The notes under the pieces are model-generated. The model ran no database searches. It was not told the origin of the DNA and worked only from the letters and a program-made list of their open reading frames with translations. From CAXBCP01 sp963974055 (GTDB taxonomy: Bacteria > Pseudomonadota > Alphaproteobacteria > MPNO01 > UBA830), in assembly GCA_963974055.1 (NCBI GenBank), contig CAXBCP010000001.1, positions 1 through 64,000 of the forward strand: a stretch of DNA of 64,000 bases. The letters are read 5' to 3'. Every line of letters begins with the position of its first letter. Positions within the stretch are counted from its first letter, which is position 1. Positions 43,813-54,134 of the stretch are shown here, piece after piece. A program made the translations under genes and the position numbers.

Positions 43813-43840
43813 TGTCCCCCGGATCCTGAACCGGGGGCGA
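43813..43840. repeat. Palindromic repeat, second copy of the 42794 hairpin
   Basis: cccccgg and ccggggg surround an 8-base centre atcctgaa, closely matching the hairpin at 42794-42814. It lies just past the thiolase stop. Confidence 0.6.
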
Positions 43841-43859
43841 TGGTAAATACAGGCGTGCG

Positions 43860-45065
<1,206 letters not shown>

Positions 45066-45161
45066 GGCGATGATTCCCTGATTCCGAGTGGCGCGCATTG
45101 TTGTCGATGGCGCGCGGCGGGGCAAGCGTTCAGTCGGGAAAACAGCCGTGTGGGAAATGCC

Positions 45162-45956
45162 TTAACGGCGGCGGCGAATCCGCGCCGCCGCGATCAGGAA
45201 CAGTCCCGCCAGACCGGCGGTCGCCGGGGCCGGCATCGCAATGGTCTCGCCCTGCGGCAGGGTGGATTCGAACGTGTCCACGGTCGCCAGCGCAAAGCCG
45301 GTTTCGTTGCCAAATTCATCGAATTCAACGCCGACGATCAGGCTGATGAAGCTGGCAGGCAGGGAATCCGGGATCACGCTGCCATCGGTGAACCAGCTTG
45401 AATCGGCGATAATCACCAGGCTCCACTCCTCGCCGTCGGCGGGGATAAATTCGCCGGGGACGCAGCTTGCCGTCGGGCAGTAATCGACCGTCGTGCTGCC
45501 GAGCAGCTCGATCCAGTCATAGGTGCCGTCGGCCACGAGTCCGCCGGTTTCCGCCGCCGTCAGCGTGAGGTTGTCGTTGACCACGATACCGAGGACATCG
45601 GCGTTGTATCCGGGGCCCACGGGCGGCACCAGATTACCGTTCCACGAATAGGGCGGGTTCGAGAATTCGTAGAACGACGTGAATTCATGGCCCGGCGTCA
45701 CGGACGGGGTGGTGATCGCGTTGAACGCCGCCCCTTCGCTTGTGTCGAGGGTAATATTCACGCTGACATTCGATCCCACGGTCAGATCGCCTGCGAATCC
45801 GCCGGTGGACGTCACGATGGTCGCGCCGGCGCTGACGGTGAACGGCGCCGCCGACGCGGATGTCAGGGCGATGCCCGAAAGCGCCAATGCCAGCCCAAGC
45901 GTTTTACCGATTGTTCTGCCAAGTGTTTTGCCAAGTGTTCTGAATGTGTCGTTCAT
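45162..45956 (-). CDS. Exported protein with a PEP-CTERM-like C-terminal sorting signal
   Basis: A 264-residue exported protein. The N-terminus has a repeated TLGKTLGRTIGKTLG element before a signal peptide that ends at SASAAP. The mature part is beta-rich, Thr/Gly/Asp-rich and has one cysteine pair (YCPTASC). The C-terminus is MPAPATAGLAGLFLIAAA followed by RIRRRR, the same motif-helix-arginine layout as PEP-CTERM but with a PAPA motif. AGGAGG lies 7 bases before the second ATG, chosen as start. The function is unknown; surface or extracellular location is likely. Confidence 0.8.
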   Translation of the reverse strand: MNDTFRTLGKTLGRTIGKTLGLALALSGIALTSASAAPFTVSAGATIVTSTGGFAGDLTVGSNVSVNITLDTSEGAAFNAITTPSVTPGHEFTSFYEFSNPPYSWNGNLVPPVGPGYNADVLGIVVNDNLTLTAAETGGLVADGTYDWIELLGSTTVDYCPTASCVPGEFIPADGEEWSLVIIADSSWFTDGSVIPDSLPASFISLIVGVEFDEFGNETGFALATVDTFESTLPQGETIAMPAPATAGLAGLFLIAAARIRRRR

Positions 45957-46182
45957 CATCCGGCCTCCTGTCCGACTCACCTGCAGGAAAGCGGATCGTC
46001 CCGATATCGCCGTTCAGTCGGCGACATCCTGTTACACGTCGATTTTGTTGCAAAATGTATCGCCCATGGCCGGCGGGGGGTCAAGCCCGAACCGCGAAAT
46101 CGGACCCCTGCGATCCGGGTATGACGCCGCGATCGGGACATATTGGGCTTGATCGCCCGCGGCGTTTGCGCGAGCGTGCGGC

Positions 46183-47064
46183 ATGACTTCTTCTTTTCCC
46201 ACGGCGTATCTCGACGGCGCGAAGGCGCTTCACATCGGCGCCGCGCCCCGTATCGCGGTCGAGCATCTCGGCGACGGGCCGCTGGTGATGTTCCTGCACG
46301 GTATCGGCGGCGACCGGTCGACCTGGGCGCACCAGATGACGGCCTTCGCCGAGGCGGGCTATTGCGCGGCGGCGTGGGACACGCGCGGCTACGGCGACAG
46401 CGACGATTACGACGGCGCGCTCAGCTTTACCGATATCGCGGACGACCTCGCCCGGGTGCTCGACGCCTTTGCCGTGAACCGGGCGCATATCGTCGGCACG
46501 TCCATGGGCGGACGGATTTCGCTGGAATTCCATGCCAACCACCCCGACCGCTTCGCGACCCTGACCCTGGCGGGCGTCCACGCCCGGTTCGGCGATTTTT
46601 CGCCGGAACAGCAGGAACAGTTCGTCGCCGCGCGGCGCAAACCGCTGATCGAGGACGGGCTCGACCCCGCGGATATCGCGCCGGACGTGATCGGCCGGCT
46701 GGCGGGTCCGAACGCGTCCGCCGATGCGCGGAGCCGCGCCGTCGCCGCCATGGCGCGGCTGCACAAGCATTCCTATATCAAGACGGTCGAGGCGACGACG
46801 CGGTTCGACCGCGAACACGTGCTCGCGGAAATCGCCGTGCCCACGCTCGTCATCGGCGGCGAATTCGACCCGCTGACCCCGCCCGCCATGACGCGAAAGA
46901 TCGCCGCCGATATCGACGGCGCCGATTATCACCTGATCTACGATGTCGGGCATCTCGGCAATCTGGAAAACCCGGTCGAGTTCAACCGGCTGTTGAGCCA
47001 GTTCCTGGCCGGCTATCGCGATCGCGCCAATATTGCCGCCGACCCGAAAATACTTGCAGGCTGA
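46183..47064 (+). CDS. Alpha/beta hydrolase, 3-oxoadipate enol-lactonase-like
   Basis: A 293-residue alpha/beta hydrolase. The oxyanion region is FLHGIGGDRSTW, the nucleophile elbow GTSMGG, the acid in GGEFDPLTPP and the His in DVGHLGNLENP. The sequence style matches the PcaD-like lactonase/ester hydrolase group. It is the first gene of a six-gene plus-strand catabolic operon and lies 15 bases before the SDR. The ribosome-binding site is poor. The substrate is unknown. Confidence 0.88.
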   Translation: MTSSFPTAYLDGAKALHIGAAPRIAVEHLGDGPLVMFLHGIGGDRSTWAHQMTAFAEAGYCAAAWDTRGYGDSDDYDGALSFTDIADDLARVLDAFAVNRAHIVGTSMGGRISLEFHANHPDRFATLTLAGVHARFGDFSPEQQEQFVAARRKPLIEDGLDPADIAPDVIGRLAGPNASADARSRAVAAMARLHKHSYIKTVEATTRFDREHVLAEIAVPTLVIGGEFDPLTPPAMTRKIAADIDGADYHLIYDVGHLGNLENPVEFNRLLSQFLAGYRDRANIAADPKILAG

Positions 47065-47079
47065 AAGGGAGAATACGGA

Positions 47080-47859
47080 ATGGATCTCGGGATTCAGGGA
47101 AAGGTCGCGCTTGTTCTGGGCGGCACGCAGGGGCTCGCCCTGTCGGCGGCCCGGCACCTGTCCGACGCCGGCGCCATCGTCGTCATGAACGGGCGGGACG
47201 CGGAAAAGGGCAGCAGGGCTGCCGCGGAATTGCCGAATTCCGGCCATTTCGTGCAGGGCGACATCACGATCGCGGCGGACCGGTTCAGCATCTATGACCG
47301 GACGGTCGCGCTGGCCGGGGAACCCGCCATCCTGGTGACCAATTCGGGCGGACCGCCGCCGGGCCAGTTCATGGACCATGACGATGCGACCTGGGAAGCG
47401 GCGCTGCGCAACAACATGCTCGGCCATATCGACATGACGCGCCGGGCGGTCCCCGCGATGATTGAGGCCGGCTGGGGGCGCATCGTCAATGTCACGTCCT
47501 TTGCCGTGCGCGAGCCCTATCCGAACCTGGTGCTGGCGAACGCCGTTCGCGCCGGGCTGCACGGCGCGATGGCGACGCTGGCGCGCGAGGTCGCGGACAA
47601 GGGCATCACCGTCAACAACGCGCTGCCCGGGCTGATGGATACCCCGGCGCTGCAACGCGTCTATAATGCGCAGTCGCAGCGGGAAAACATTGCGGTCGAA
47701 GACGCCCGCAACCGCATGGCGGAATCCATCCCGGCGAAGCGGCTCGGCACGGCGGAGGATTTCGGCCCGGCCGTCGCTTTCCTGTGCTCCGCCCATGCCG
47801 GGTACATTACCGGCCAGAACCTGACCGTCGACGGCGGTCTTGTGCGCGCATTGCTCTAG
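47080..47859 (+). CDS. Atypical short-chain dehydrogenase-like protein
   Basis: A 259-residue SDR-fold protein. The dinucleotide motif is altered to LGGTQGLALS, the NNAG position reads TNSGGPPPG, and the catalytic region is VTSFAVREPYPNLVLANAVR, where YxxxK is replaced by AxxxR. This GGPPPG/LxNxxRxG subgroup of SDRs is recurrent in bacteria, so the changes are probably a family trait rather than decay. A GGGAG site precedes the ATG. It is the second gene of the catabolic operon. Confidence 0.86.
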   Translation: MDLGIQGKVALVLGGTQGLALSAARHLSDAGAIVVMNGRDAEKGSRAAAELPNSGHFVQGDITIAADRFSIYDRTVALAGEPAILVTNSGGPPPGQFMDHDDATWEAALRNNMLGHIDMTRRAVPAMIEAGWGRIVNVTSFAVREPYPNLVLANAVRAGLHGAMATLAREVADKGITVNNALPGLMDTPALQRVYNAQSQRENIAVEDARNRMAESIPAKRLGTAEDFGPAVAFLCSAHAGYITGQNLTVDGGLVRALL

Positions 47860-47872
47860 GGGAGAACGGGAC

Positions 47873-49393
47873 ATGCTGACGGGAGACATGCTGCGCCGGG
47901 CCACGGTGCGGTTTCCGCAAAAGACGGCCATCATCTGGGAAGGCCGGCACACCAGCTATGCCGATCTCAATGCCGACGCCAACCGCTTCGCGCATGCGCT
48001 GGCCGGGCTCGGCCTGAAGAAGGGCGACAAGATCGGCATCGTGTCGCGCAACCGCACCGAATACGGCATCGTGTTTTTCGGCGCGGCGAAATCCGGCTGC
48101 GTGCTGGTCAACGTGTCGGTGCTGTATGCGCCGGACGAACTGCAATACGTGCTTAACAAGGCCGACGTGCAGGCGCTGATCTACGAAGACCTGTTCGCCG
48201 AAAAGATCGACGCGGTGCGCGACCGCTGCCCCAGGATCGAAACCTATATCCCGATCGGCCGGCCGTTCGACGAATTCGTTGCGGGCCACAGCGCCGACGA
48301 GCCGGATGTGGAGATCGACGAGCGCGACCCGTTCTCGATGACCTATACCGGCGGCACCACGGGCCTGCCCAAGGGGGTGCTCGCCAGCCACCGCGCGCGG
48401 GCGGTCACGGCGCATACCGTGATGGTCGAGGAACATATCGACGAGCGCGATATCGTCGGCATCGTCACGCCGATGTTTCATATCGCGGCGCTCAACATCA
48501 TGTTCCAGCCGGCCATCCTGGCGGGGGCGACCGTTACCCTGCTGTCGAAATGGGACCCGGCGGATTTCGCCAAAATGGTGCGCGACACCGGCATGACCGC
48601 CAATTTCATGGTGCCGACCCAGGCCGGCATGGTGGTGCAGGATGCGGGGTTCGACCCCGCCGATTACGCGACCTGGCGCAAGGTGTCGTTCGCCGGCGCG
48701 CCGATGCCAGACTGGGTGCAGCGCGCGTTTTTCGAACACCTGCCCGACGTGAAGCTGACGCAGATTTACGGCCAGTCCGAAATGGGCGTGATCGCGGTGC
48801 TTCCCCACTGGCATCTGCCGGCACGGCTCGGCTCGGTCGGGCGGCCGGCCTATAACGTCGATATCGCCTGTGTCCATCCCGACGGCACGCCGGTGAAACC
48901 GGGCGAGATCGGCGAGATCGTCTCGAAGGGCGACAACCTGATGACCGAATATTACGGCGAACCGGAACAGACCGCGAATTTCTTCAAGCTCGGCGACGGC
49001 TGGGGCTGGTCCGGCGACGTCGCGACGGTCGACGAAGAAGGCTTCTACACGCTGATCGACCGGTCGAAGGACATGATCATTTCCGGCGGCGAGAACGTCT
49101 ATCCGAAGGAAATCGAAGACGCGCTCTACGAACACGACGCGGTCGGCGAATGCGCGGTATTCGGCATCCCGGAAGAAAAATTCGGCGAAGTGCCGGCCGC
49201 CTACATCCTGCTGAAAAAAGGCCGTACCGCCACCGAGGAAGAGATCGTCGAGCATTGCGCGACCCGCCTCGCCCGGTTCAAGCGGCCGCGTCTGGTGAAA
49301 TTCGTCGACGATTTTCCGAAAACGCCGATCGGCAAGATCCAGAAAAATTTCCTCAAAGATCCCTATTGGGCCGACCAGGAGAAGAAAATATGA
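47873..49393 (+). CDS. Acyl-CoA synthetase (AMP-forming)
   Basis: A 506-residue ANL-superfamily ligase that activates a carboxylic acid to its CoA thioester via an acyl-adenylate. The P-loop is MTYTGGTTGLPKG, then QIYGQSE, the hinge region GDVATVDEEGFYTLIDRSKD, SGGENVYPKEIE, and the catalytic lysine in PKTPIGKIQK. GGAG lies before the ATG at 47873. Its stop overlaps the enoyl-CoA hydratase start (ATGA). It probably commits the operon's substrate to CoA-dependent breakdown. Confidence 0.94.
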   Translation: MLTGDMLRRATVRFPQKTAIIWEGRHTSYADLNADANRFAHALAGLGLKKGDKIGIVSRNRTEYGIVFFGAAKSGCVLVNVSVLYAPDELQYVLNKADVQALIYEDLFAEKIDAVRDRCPRIETYIPIGRPFDEFVAGHSADEPDVEIDERDPFSMTYTGGTTGLPKGVLASHRARAVTAHTVMVEEHIDERDIVGIVTPMFHIAALNIMFQPAILAGATVTLLSKWDPADFAKMVRDTGMTANFMVPTQAGMVVQDAGFDPADYATWRKVSFAGAPMPDWVQRAFFEHLPDVKLTQIYGQSEMGVIAVLPHWHLPARLGSVGRPAYNVDIACVHPDGTPVKPGEIGEIVSKGDNLMTEYYGEPEQTANFFKLGDGWGWSGDVATVDEEGFYTLIDRSKDMIISGGENVYPKEIEDALYEHDAVGECAVFGIPEEKFGEVPAAYILLKKGRTATEEEIVEHCATRLARFKRPRLVKFVDDFPKTPIGKIQKNFLKDPYWADQEKKI

Positions 49394-50199
49394 CCGACCG
49401 TTACGCCGCCTACGAACGGCTGAAATTCGACACGCCCGCCGACCGCATCCTGCGCATTACCATGGACGCACCGGGCCGGCTGAACGCTGCCGACGAGACC
49501 ATGCATGACGAACTGGGCCGCATCTGGAAGGATGTCGAGGCCGATCCGGACGTGTCGGTCGCCATCCTGCGCGGGGCGGGCGACGCGTTTTCGGCGGGCG
49601 GCGATTTCGACATGATCGACGAGATGATCGACAGTTTCGAAGTCCGCGCCCGCGTATGGAAGGAAGCGCGCGATCTTGTCTATAACGTCATCAACTGCTC
49701 GAAGCCCATCGTCAGCGCCATGCAGGGGCCCGCCGTCGGCGCCGGCCTGGTCGCCGGGCTGCTGGCCGATATTTCCATCGCCGCGAAGGATGCCCGCATC
49801 ATCGACGGCCATACGCGGCTCGGCGTCGCCGCGGGCGATCATGCCGCCATCGTGTGGCCGCTGCTCTGCGGCATGGCCAAGGCGAAATACTACCTGCTGC
49901 TGTGCGAGCCGATTTCGGGCGAGGAAGCCGAGCGCATCGGGCTGGTGTCCATGTGCGTCGACGCGGACGAGCTCCAGGACACTGCCGTGAAGATCGCCGA
50001 AAAGCTGGCGCGCGGCGCGCCGTCGGCGATCCGCTTTACCAAATACGCGCTGAACAACTGGCTGCGCATGATGGGCCCCACTTTCGATACGTCGCTGGCG
50101 CTCGAATTCCTCGGGTTCACCGGCCCCGAGGCCAAGGAAGGGCTTGCAAGCTTACGCGAAAAAAGACACGCCAATTTCGATCCCAATTCAAGCCTCTAG
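49390..50199 (+). CDS. Enoyl-CoA hydratase/isomerase family protein
   Basis: A 269-residue crotonase-fold protein. The CoA-binding/oxyanion segment is GAGDAFSAGGDFDMID and the second oxyanion segment AMQGPAVGAGLVAGLLADI. The catalytic glutamates of classical hydratases are replaced (GHTRLGVAAGDHAAI), so it may be an isomerase, hydrolase or decarboxylase-type member. Translation is coupled to the ligase by a 4-base overlap. It lies in the catabolic operon and is followed after 10 bases by an esterase. Confidence 0.9.
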   Translation: MTDRYAAYERLKFDTPADRILRITMDAPGRLNAADETMHDELGRIWKDVEADPDVSVAILRGAGDAFSAGGDFDMIDEMIDSFEVRARVWKEARDLVYNVINCSKPIVSAMQGPAVGAGLVAGLLADISIAAKDARIIDGHTRLGVAAGDHAAIVWPLLCGMAKAKYYLLLCEPISGEEAERIGLVSMCVDADELQDTAVKIAEKLARGAPSAIRFTKYALNNWLRMMGPTFDTSLALEFLGFTGPEAKEGLASLREKRHANFDPNSSL

Positions 50200-50209
50200 G
50201 GGAACAGCC

Positions 50210-51082
50210 ATGACAAAGGTATACGGCGATTTCGACCAGGAGACGCTCGACAACGAGTATCTCATCAGCCGCACCGTGCCGAGCATCGAGCCGTTTCTCG
50301 CCGACTATGCGCGGCTCAGCGCCGTCGCCCGCGACATGCCCGGCTGCCGCGAGGACGTGGCCTATGGCGACCACCCGGACGAAGTCGTGGATATTTTTCC
50401 GGCGACGGGACGGGACGGCGAAAAAGCGCCGGTATTCGTCTTCATCCATGGCGGCTACTGGCGGATGCTCAGCCAGAAGGAATCGTCCTTCATGGCGCCG
50501 GCCATGGCGGAGAACGGCGTCGCCGTGGTGTCGGTCAATTATTCGCTGGCGCCGGACGCGTCGATCGATACCATCGTGCGCCAGTGCCGCGACGCTATCG
50601 CCTGGACCTGGCGCGAAGCGGCGAGTTTCGGCGGCGACCCGGACCGCATCTTCGTCTGCGGCTCGTCCGCCGGCGGGCACCTGACCGGTATGATGGTCGC
50701 GGGGGGCTGGCACGACGATCACGGTGTGCCGTCCGACGTCATCAAGGGGGCGGTGCCGCTCAGCGGCATCCACGATCTGGAACCGCTGCGCCTGTCCTGC
50801 ATCAACGAATGGGCGCATCTCGACGCAGATTCGGCACGGCGCAACAGCCCGGTCCATCACCTTCCGGAAAAATGCTGCCCGCTGATTCTGTCCTATGGCG
50901 GATCCGAAACGGCGGAATTCAAACGCCAGAGTGTGTTGCTCGCAGAGGCGTGGCGGGCGCAGGGCGGGGCGACGGACCTGTTCGAACACCCGGCGCGCAA
51001 CCATTTCGATATCGTGTTCGATCTGTGCGATCCGGACAGCCTGCTCGGGCGCAAGGTCTTCGACATGATTGCCGGCGCCTGA
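50210..51082 (+). CDS. Alpha/beta hydrolase, kynurenine formamidase-like
   Basis: A 290-residue hydrolase. The HGGYW motif starts at His80, the nucleophile elbow is CGSSAGGHL, and the catalytic His lies in ARNHFDIVF. This arrangement is shared by kynurenine formamidase-like and carboxylesterase (BD-FAE type) enzymes. No tryptophan-pathway gene is nearby, so an ester or amide hydrolase for the operon's own substrate is more likely. AGGGGA precedes the ATG at 50210; the longer frame overlaps the upstream gene. Confidence 0.9.
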   Translation: MTKVYGDFDQETLDNEYLISRTVPSIEPFLADYARLSAVARDMPGCREDVAYGDHPDEVVDIFPATGRDGEKAPVFVFIHGGYWRMLSQKESSFMAPAMAENGVAVVSVNYSLAPDASIDTIVRQCRDAIAWTWREAASFGGDPDRIFVCGSSAGGHLTGMMVAGGWHDDHGVPSDVIKGAVPLSGIHDLEPLRLSCINEWAHLDADSARRNSPVHHLPEKCCPLILSYGGSETAEFKRQSVLLAEAWRAQGGATDLFEHPARNHFDIVFDLCDPDSLLGRKVFDMIAGA

Positions 51083-51096
51083 ATGGAACTTCCGGC

Positions 51097-52305
51097 ATGA
51101 AGGTTCCCGTCGTCTATACGGCAGCCATCGCCATGATGCTGCAGCAGGCGCTGGCGACCATGAGCGGGCTGACCGTTCCGGTTCTGGCGCCGCCGATCTC
51201 CGCGGAAACCGGGCTCAGCGCCAGCCTGGTCGGGGTCTATACGGCATTTCTCTATGGCGGTTCGATGGTCTCGTCCCTCGCCGGGGGCGGGTTCCTGCTG
51301 CGCTTCGGCGCGCTCCGGGTCAGCCAGGCCTGCCTGCTGACGGTCGGGCTCGGCCTTGCGATCAACATGCCCGGGTTTATCTATCTATTTATCCTCGGCG
51401 CGGTCGTCATCGGGCTCGGCGGCGGGCCGTCGACCCCGGCCAGTTCGCAGATTCTGACGCGCTACGCCACGCCGTCCCAGGCACCGTTGATATTTTCCAT
51501 CAAGCAGACCGGCGTGCCGGTCGGCGGCGTGATCGCCGGCGTCTTGCTGCCGTTCGTCGCCGGCGAATTCGGCTGGCGCGGCGCGGTGCTGTGCGCGGCG
51601 GCGATGGCGGCGGCGCTTGCCCTGGCATTGCAGCCCCTGCGTGCCGAGTTCGATTCCGACCGCCAGCCCCAGCGCAGCCTGAAACTGACCGATATCCGCG
51701 CCACCCTGCGTACGGTGCTGCGTGACCCGCGCGTCCGCGAACTGGCCATGGGCCTGTTCGCGTTCACCGGGCTGCAGCTTGCCTTCGCGTCCTTCTTCGT
51801 ATCCTACCTGACCCTCGGCATGAGCTGGGCGCTGACCGATGCCGGCATTGCCTATTCCATTGCCATGGGCGCGGGCATTGCCGGGCGGCTGTTCTGGGGG
51901 TGGGTCGGGTCGCGCTACGTGCCGCCGGTGCTGCTTCTCGCCATACTCGGCGTCACGATGGGATTCGCCTGCATGGCGGTCGGGCTTGTCGCGCCCGACT
52001 GGACCCGGCCCGCCGTATGGGCGGTTGCGTTCGTGTACGGGCTGACCGGAATCGGCTACCAGGGCGTGCTGCTGGCGGAAATCGCCCGTGTGTCGCCGCC
52101 GGGCATGGCGGGCGTCGTGACCGGCGGGGCTGTGTTTTTCGCCTATGCCGGGATGATCCTGTTTCCGGCATCGTTCGGTCTCGTGCTCGCACTGACCGAC
52201 AGCTACCGCCCGGCATTTTTCGTTCTCGGCGCGGTCCCGATTTTGGTCGGGATTATGCTGTACCGGTCGGCGCGGCGGGCCGGAATCCGCCGCGCCGACC
52301 GCTAA
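51097..52305 (+). CDS. Major facilitator superfamily transporter
   Basis: A 402-residue MFS permease with about twelve transmembrane helices. The loop 2-3 region reads FLLRFGALRVSQ, helix 4 has GLGGGPSTPASSQIL and helix 5 FSIKQTGVPVGGVIAG, as in the nitrate/cyanate-like MFS branch. It ends the catabolic operon, 14 bases after the esterase stop, and probably imports the operon's substrate. The direction and substrate are unproven. Confidence 0.92.
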   Translation: MKVPVVYTAAIAMMLQQALATMSGLTVPVLAPPISAETGLSASLVGVYTAFLYGGSMVSSLAGGGFLLRFGALRVSQACLLTVGLGLAINMPGFIYLFILGAVVIGLGGGPSTPASSQILTRYATPSQAPLIFSIKQTGVPVGGVIAGVLLPFVAGEFGWRGAVLCAAAMAAALALALQPLRAEFDSDRQPQRSLKLTDIRATLRTVLRDPRVRELAMGLFAFTGLQLAFASFFVSYLTLGMSWALTDAGIAYSIAMGAGIAGRLFWGWVGSRYVPPVLLLAILGVTMGFACMAVGLVAPDWTRPAVWAVAFVYGLTGIGYQGVLLAEIARVSPPGMAGVVTGGAVFFAYAGMILFPASFGLVLALTDSYRPAFFVLGAVPILVGIMLYRSARRAGIRRADR

Positions 52306-52321
52306 GCGGTTCGGACAGGCT

Positions 52322-53926
52322 TTACCGGCGCCGGCGGCCGGCGATCAGCCCGGCCGCGGCGACCGCCAGGATCAGCGCGGCCGACGGTTCGGGCACGGCC
52401 GTCAGGCGGAACAGGGTGGTGGTGCCGCTGTCCTCGTTGCCGACCGCGAGGTAGGCGCCGCCGTCGAAACTGTCTTCGGCGGATATAAAGTCCAGCCCTT
52501 CGGGCGCTTCGTCGCCGCCGTTCGAAATCAGGCCGGCAAAATACGGGTTCAGCGGATCGTCGATACCGAACACCATGATCGCATCGGACCGTTCGAGCCC
52601 GACAAAGGCGAAGAGCAGTTCGCCGACCTCGCCGACGACCACGCTTTCCGGTTCGGGGCCTTTGTTGTCTTCGCGTCCGTCGGGCCAGAAACCGGGAAAT
52701 TCCTCCGACAGGATACGTTCGATCATGTCGCCGCTGTCGAACACGATATTGCCGTTCTCGTCGAGGATGGAGAACGACCGCGCGCCGAACGCATACAGTT
52801 CCTCGTAATCGCCGCTGCCGTCCTGGCCGAGCGTGGTCGTGACGGTGAGGCGGCCGAGTTCGTCGTCGTCATCGGCATTGGCGGGAAATCCGGTCAGGGA
52901 CAGGTCCTTGACCCGGGCTTCTTCGGCAAACCCGCTGTAATCCCGTGCATCGCCTTCGTTCGCGGTGATGAGGTAGCTCGTGCCGTTCTTCTCGAAGGAT
53001 GCGATCCCGTCCGGCTGGTACATGCCGAACACGTTTGTCGGGTTTTCAATCCCGATCGCGTCCCTGTCGCTGGGATCCAGCCCCTGGCCGGGCTGGCTGT
53101 GATCCTTGTATCCCAGCGGTACGATCTCGGTCACGGTGGGCGTCGCACCGGAAATATCGACAATCGCGAGCGCATTGTTTTCCTGCAGCGTCACGTAGGC
53201 CTTGGTGCCGTCGGGAGAGACTGCGATATATTCCGGTTCCAGGTCCTGCGATACCGACGCACCCGGCCCGAATATGCGGACACCGTTGGCGATCAGCGCC
53301 GCTTTCTGGGCATCGAACCCCGAAAACCCGGCATCCTGTACCGTGCTGGTCGCGACGTCGATGACCGATACCGACCCGACCGGGTCGTCCGTATAGGCTG
53401 AATTCGGCTCGCCCTCGTTGGCAACCAGAAGCTTGGTGCCGTTCTGGGCAAACGTCACCATGTCCGGGTTGGCGCCGACGACGATTTCGGTCGGCGTGCC
53501 GCCGAGATTGGCCGTGTCATAGACCAGCACCGAGCCATTCTGCTGCACGTTCGAAGCGGCGGCGGCAATAGCGACCTTGCCGTTTTTCACGGCCACGCTG
53601 TTGACGACCGAGAACCGGGCGGTGTCCAGCGGGATGGTCGCGACCAGCGTGCCGGTCTGGGCGTCGAGGACGTCCACACCTTCGCCGCCGGCGACATAGA
53701 TCCGCTGGTTGTCCGGATCGTGCGCGAGAATCTCGGACGTGGTGCCGGCGCCGGCACCATTATGGTTGTATGTCCATGCGACGCTGGCGGCGACGATGGG
53801 CGCTGCCTGCACCGCCGGTGCCGACAGTGAGAAGGCGGCGATGCCCGCGGTGACGGCGATCGCGGCCGTCATGCCGCGCCGCGTTGCCGGTTTCGATGAA
53901 TGTGTCGGTCGTAGTGTCTGAAACAC
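52322..53926 (-). CDS. Choice-of-anchor I family protein with PEP-CTERM signal
   Basis: A 534-residue exported protein. The signal peptide follows a basic start and ends near AVQAAP. The body is a beta-propeller-like choice-of-anchor I domain with repeated segments such as GVDVLDAQTG, LLVANEGEPNSAY, LEPEYIAVSPDG and SYLITANEGDARDY. It closes with VPEPSAALIL, a hydrophobic helix and GRRRR, a PEP-CTERM sorting signal. The start is taken as GTG at 53926, which has AGGGG 7 bases upstream; ATG at 54004 is the longer alternative. It likely ends up at the cell surface; some relatives have phytase or alkaline-phosphatase annotations, unproven here. Confidence 0.88.
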   Translation of the reverse strand: MFQTLRPTHSSKPATRRGMTAAIAVTAGIAAFSLSAPAVQAAPIVAASVAWTYNHNGAGAGTTSEILAHDPDNQRIYVAGGEGVDVLDAQTGTLVATIPLDTARFSVVNSVAVKNGKVAIAAAASNVQQNGSVLVYDTANLGGTPTEIVVGANPDMVTFAQNGTKLLVANEGEPNSAYTDDPVGSVSVIDVATSTVQDAGFSGFDAQKAALIANGVRIFGPGASVSQDLEPEYIAVSPDGTKAYVTLQENNALAIVDISGATPTVTEIVPLGYKDHSQPGQGLDPSDRDAIGIENPTNVFGMYQPDGIASFEKNGTSYLITANEGDARDYSGFAEEARVKDLSLTGFPANADDDDELGRLTVTTTLGQDGSGDYEELYAFGARSFSILDENGNIVFDSGDMIERILSEEFPGFWPDGREDNKGPEPESVVVGEVGELLFAFVGLERSDAIMVFGIDDPLNPYFAGLISNGGDEAPEGLDFISAEDSFDGGAYLAVGNEDSGTTTLFRLTAVPEPSAALILAVAAAGLIAGRRRR

Positions 53927-54134
53927 TTTATGCCCCTTGTGTTGCCGTGATGTCTTCGTGTCGTTTCGATGTTCCGGACTGACTTGCGTCATCCGTCCGG
54001 GCACGCCCGGTTCCTGTTTCTTACGGGCGGGAAATGACGGGTGTATGACGCGGACATGACTGTTAGAGTCCGCCCGCTATCGAACGACGAATTCGCGGCA
54101 GGTGCCGCAGTTAAACAAAAACGGGAAGTAAAAA

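Noticed and set aside
43612..43859. AT-richer gap upstream of the small membrane-protein gene
   Set aside because: It was examined for a small gene or mobile-element remnant. Only a short open frame without a ribosome-binding site and the palindromic repeat were found.
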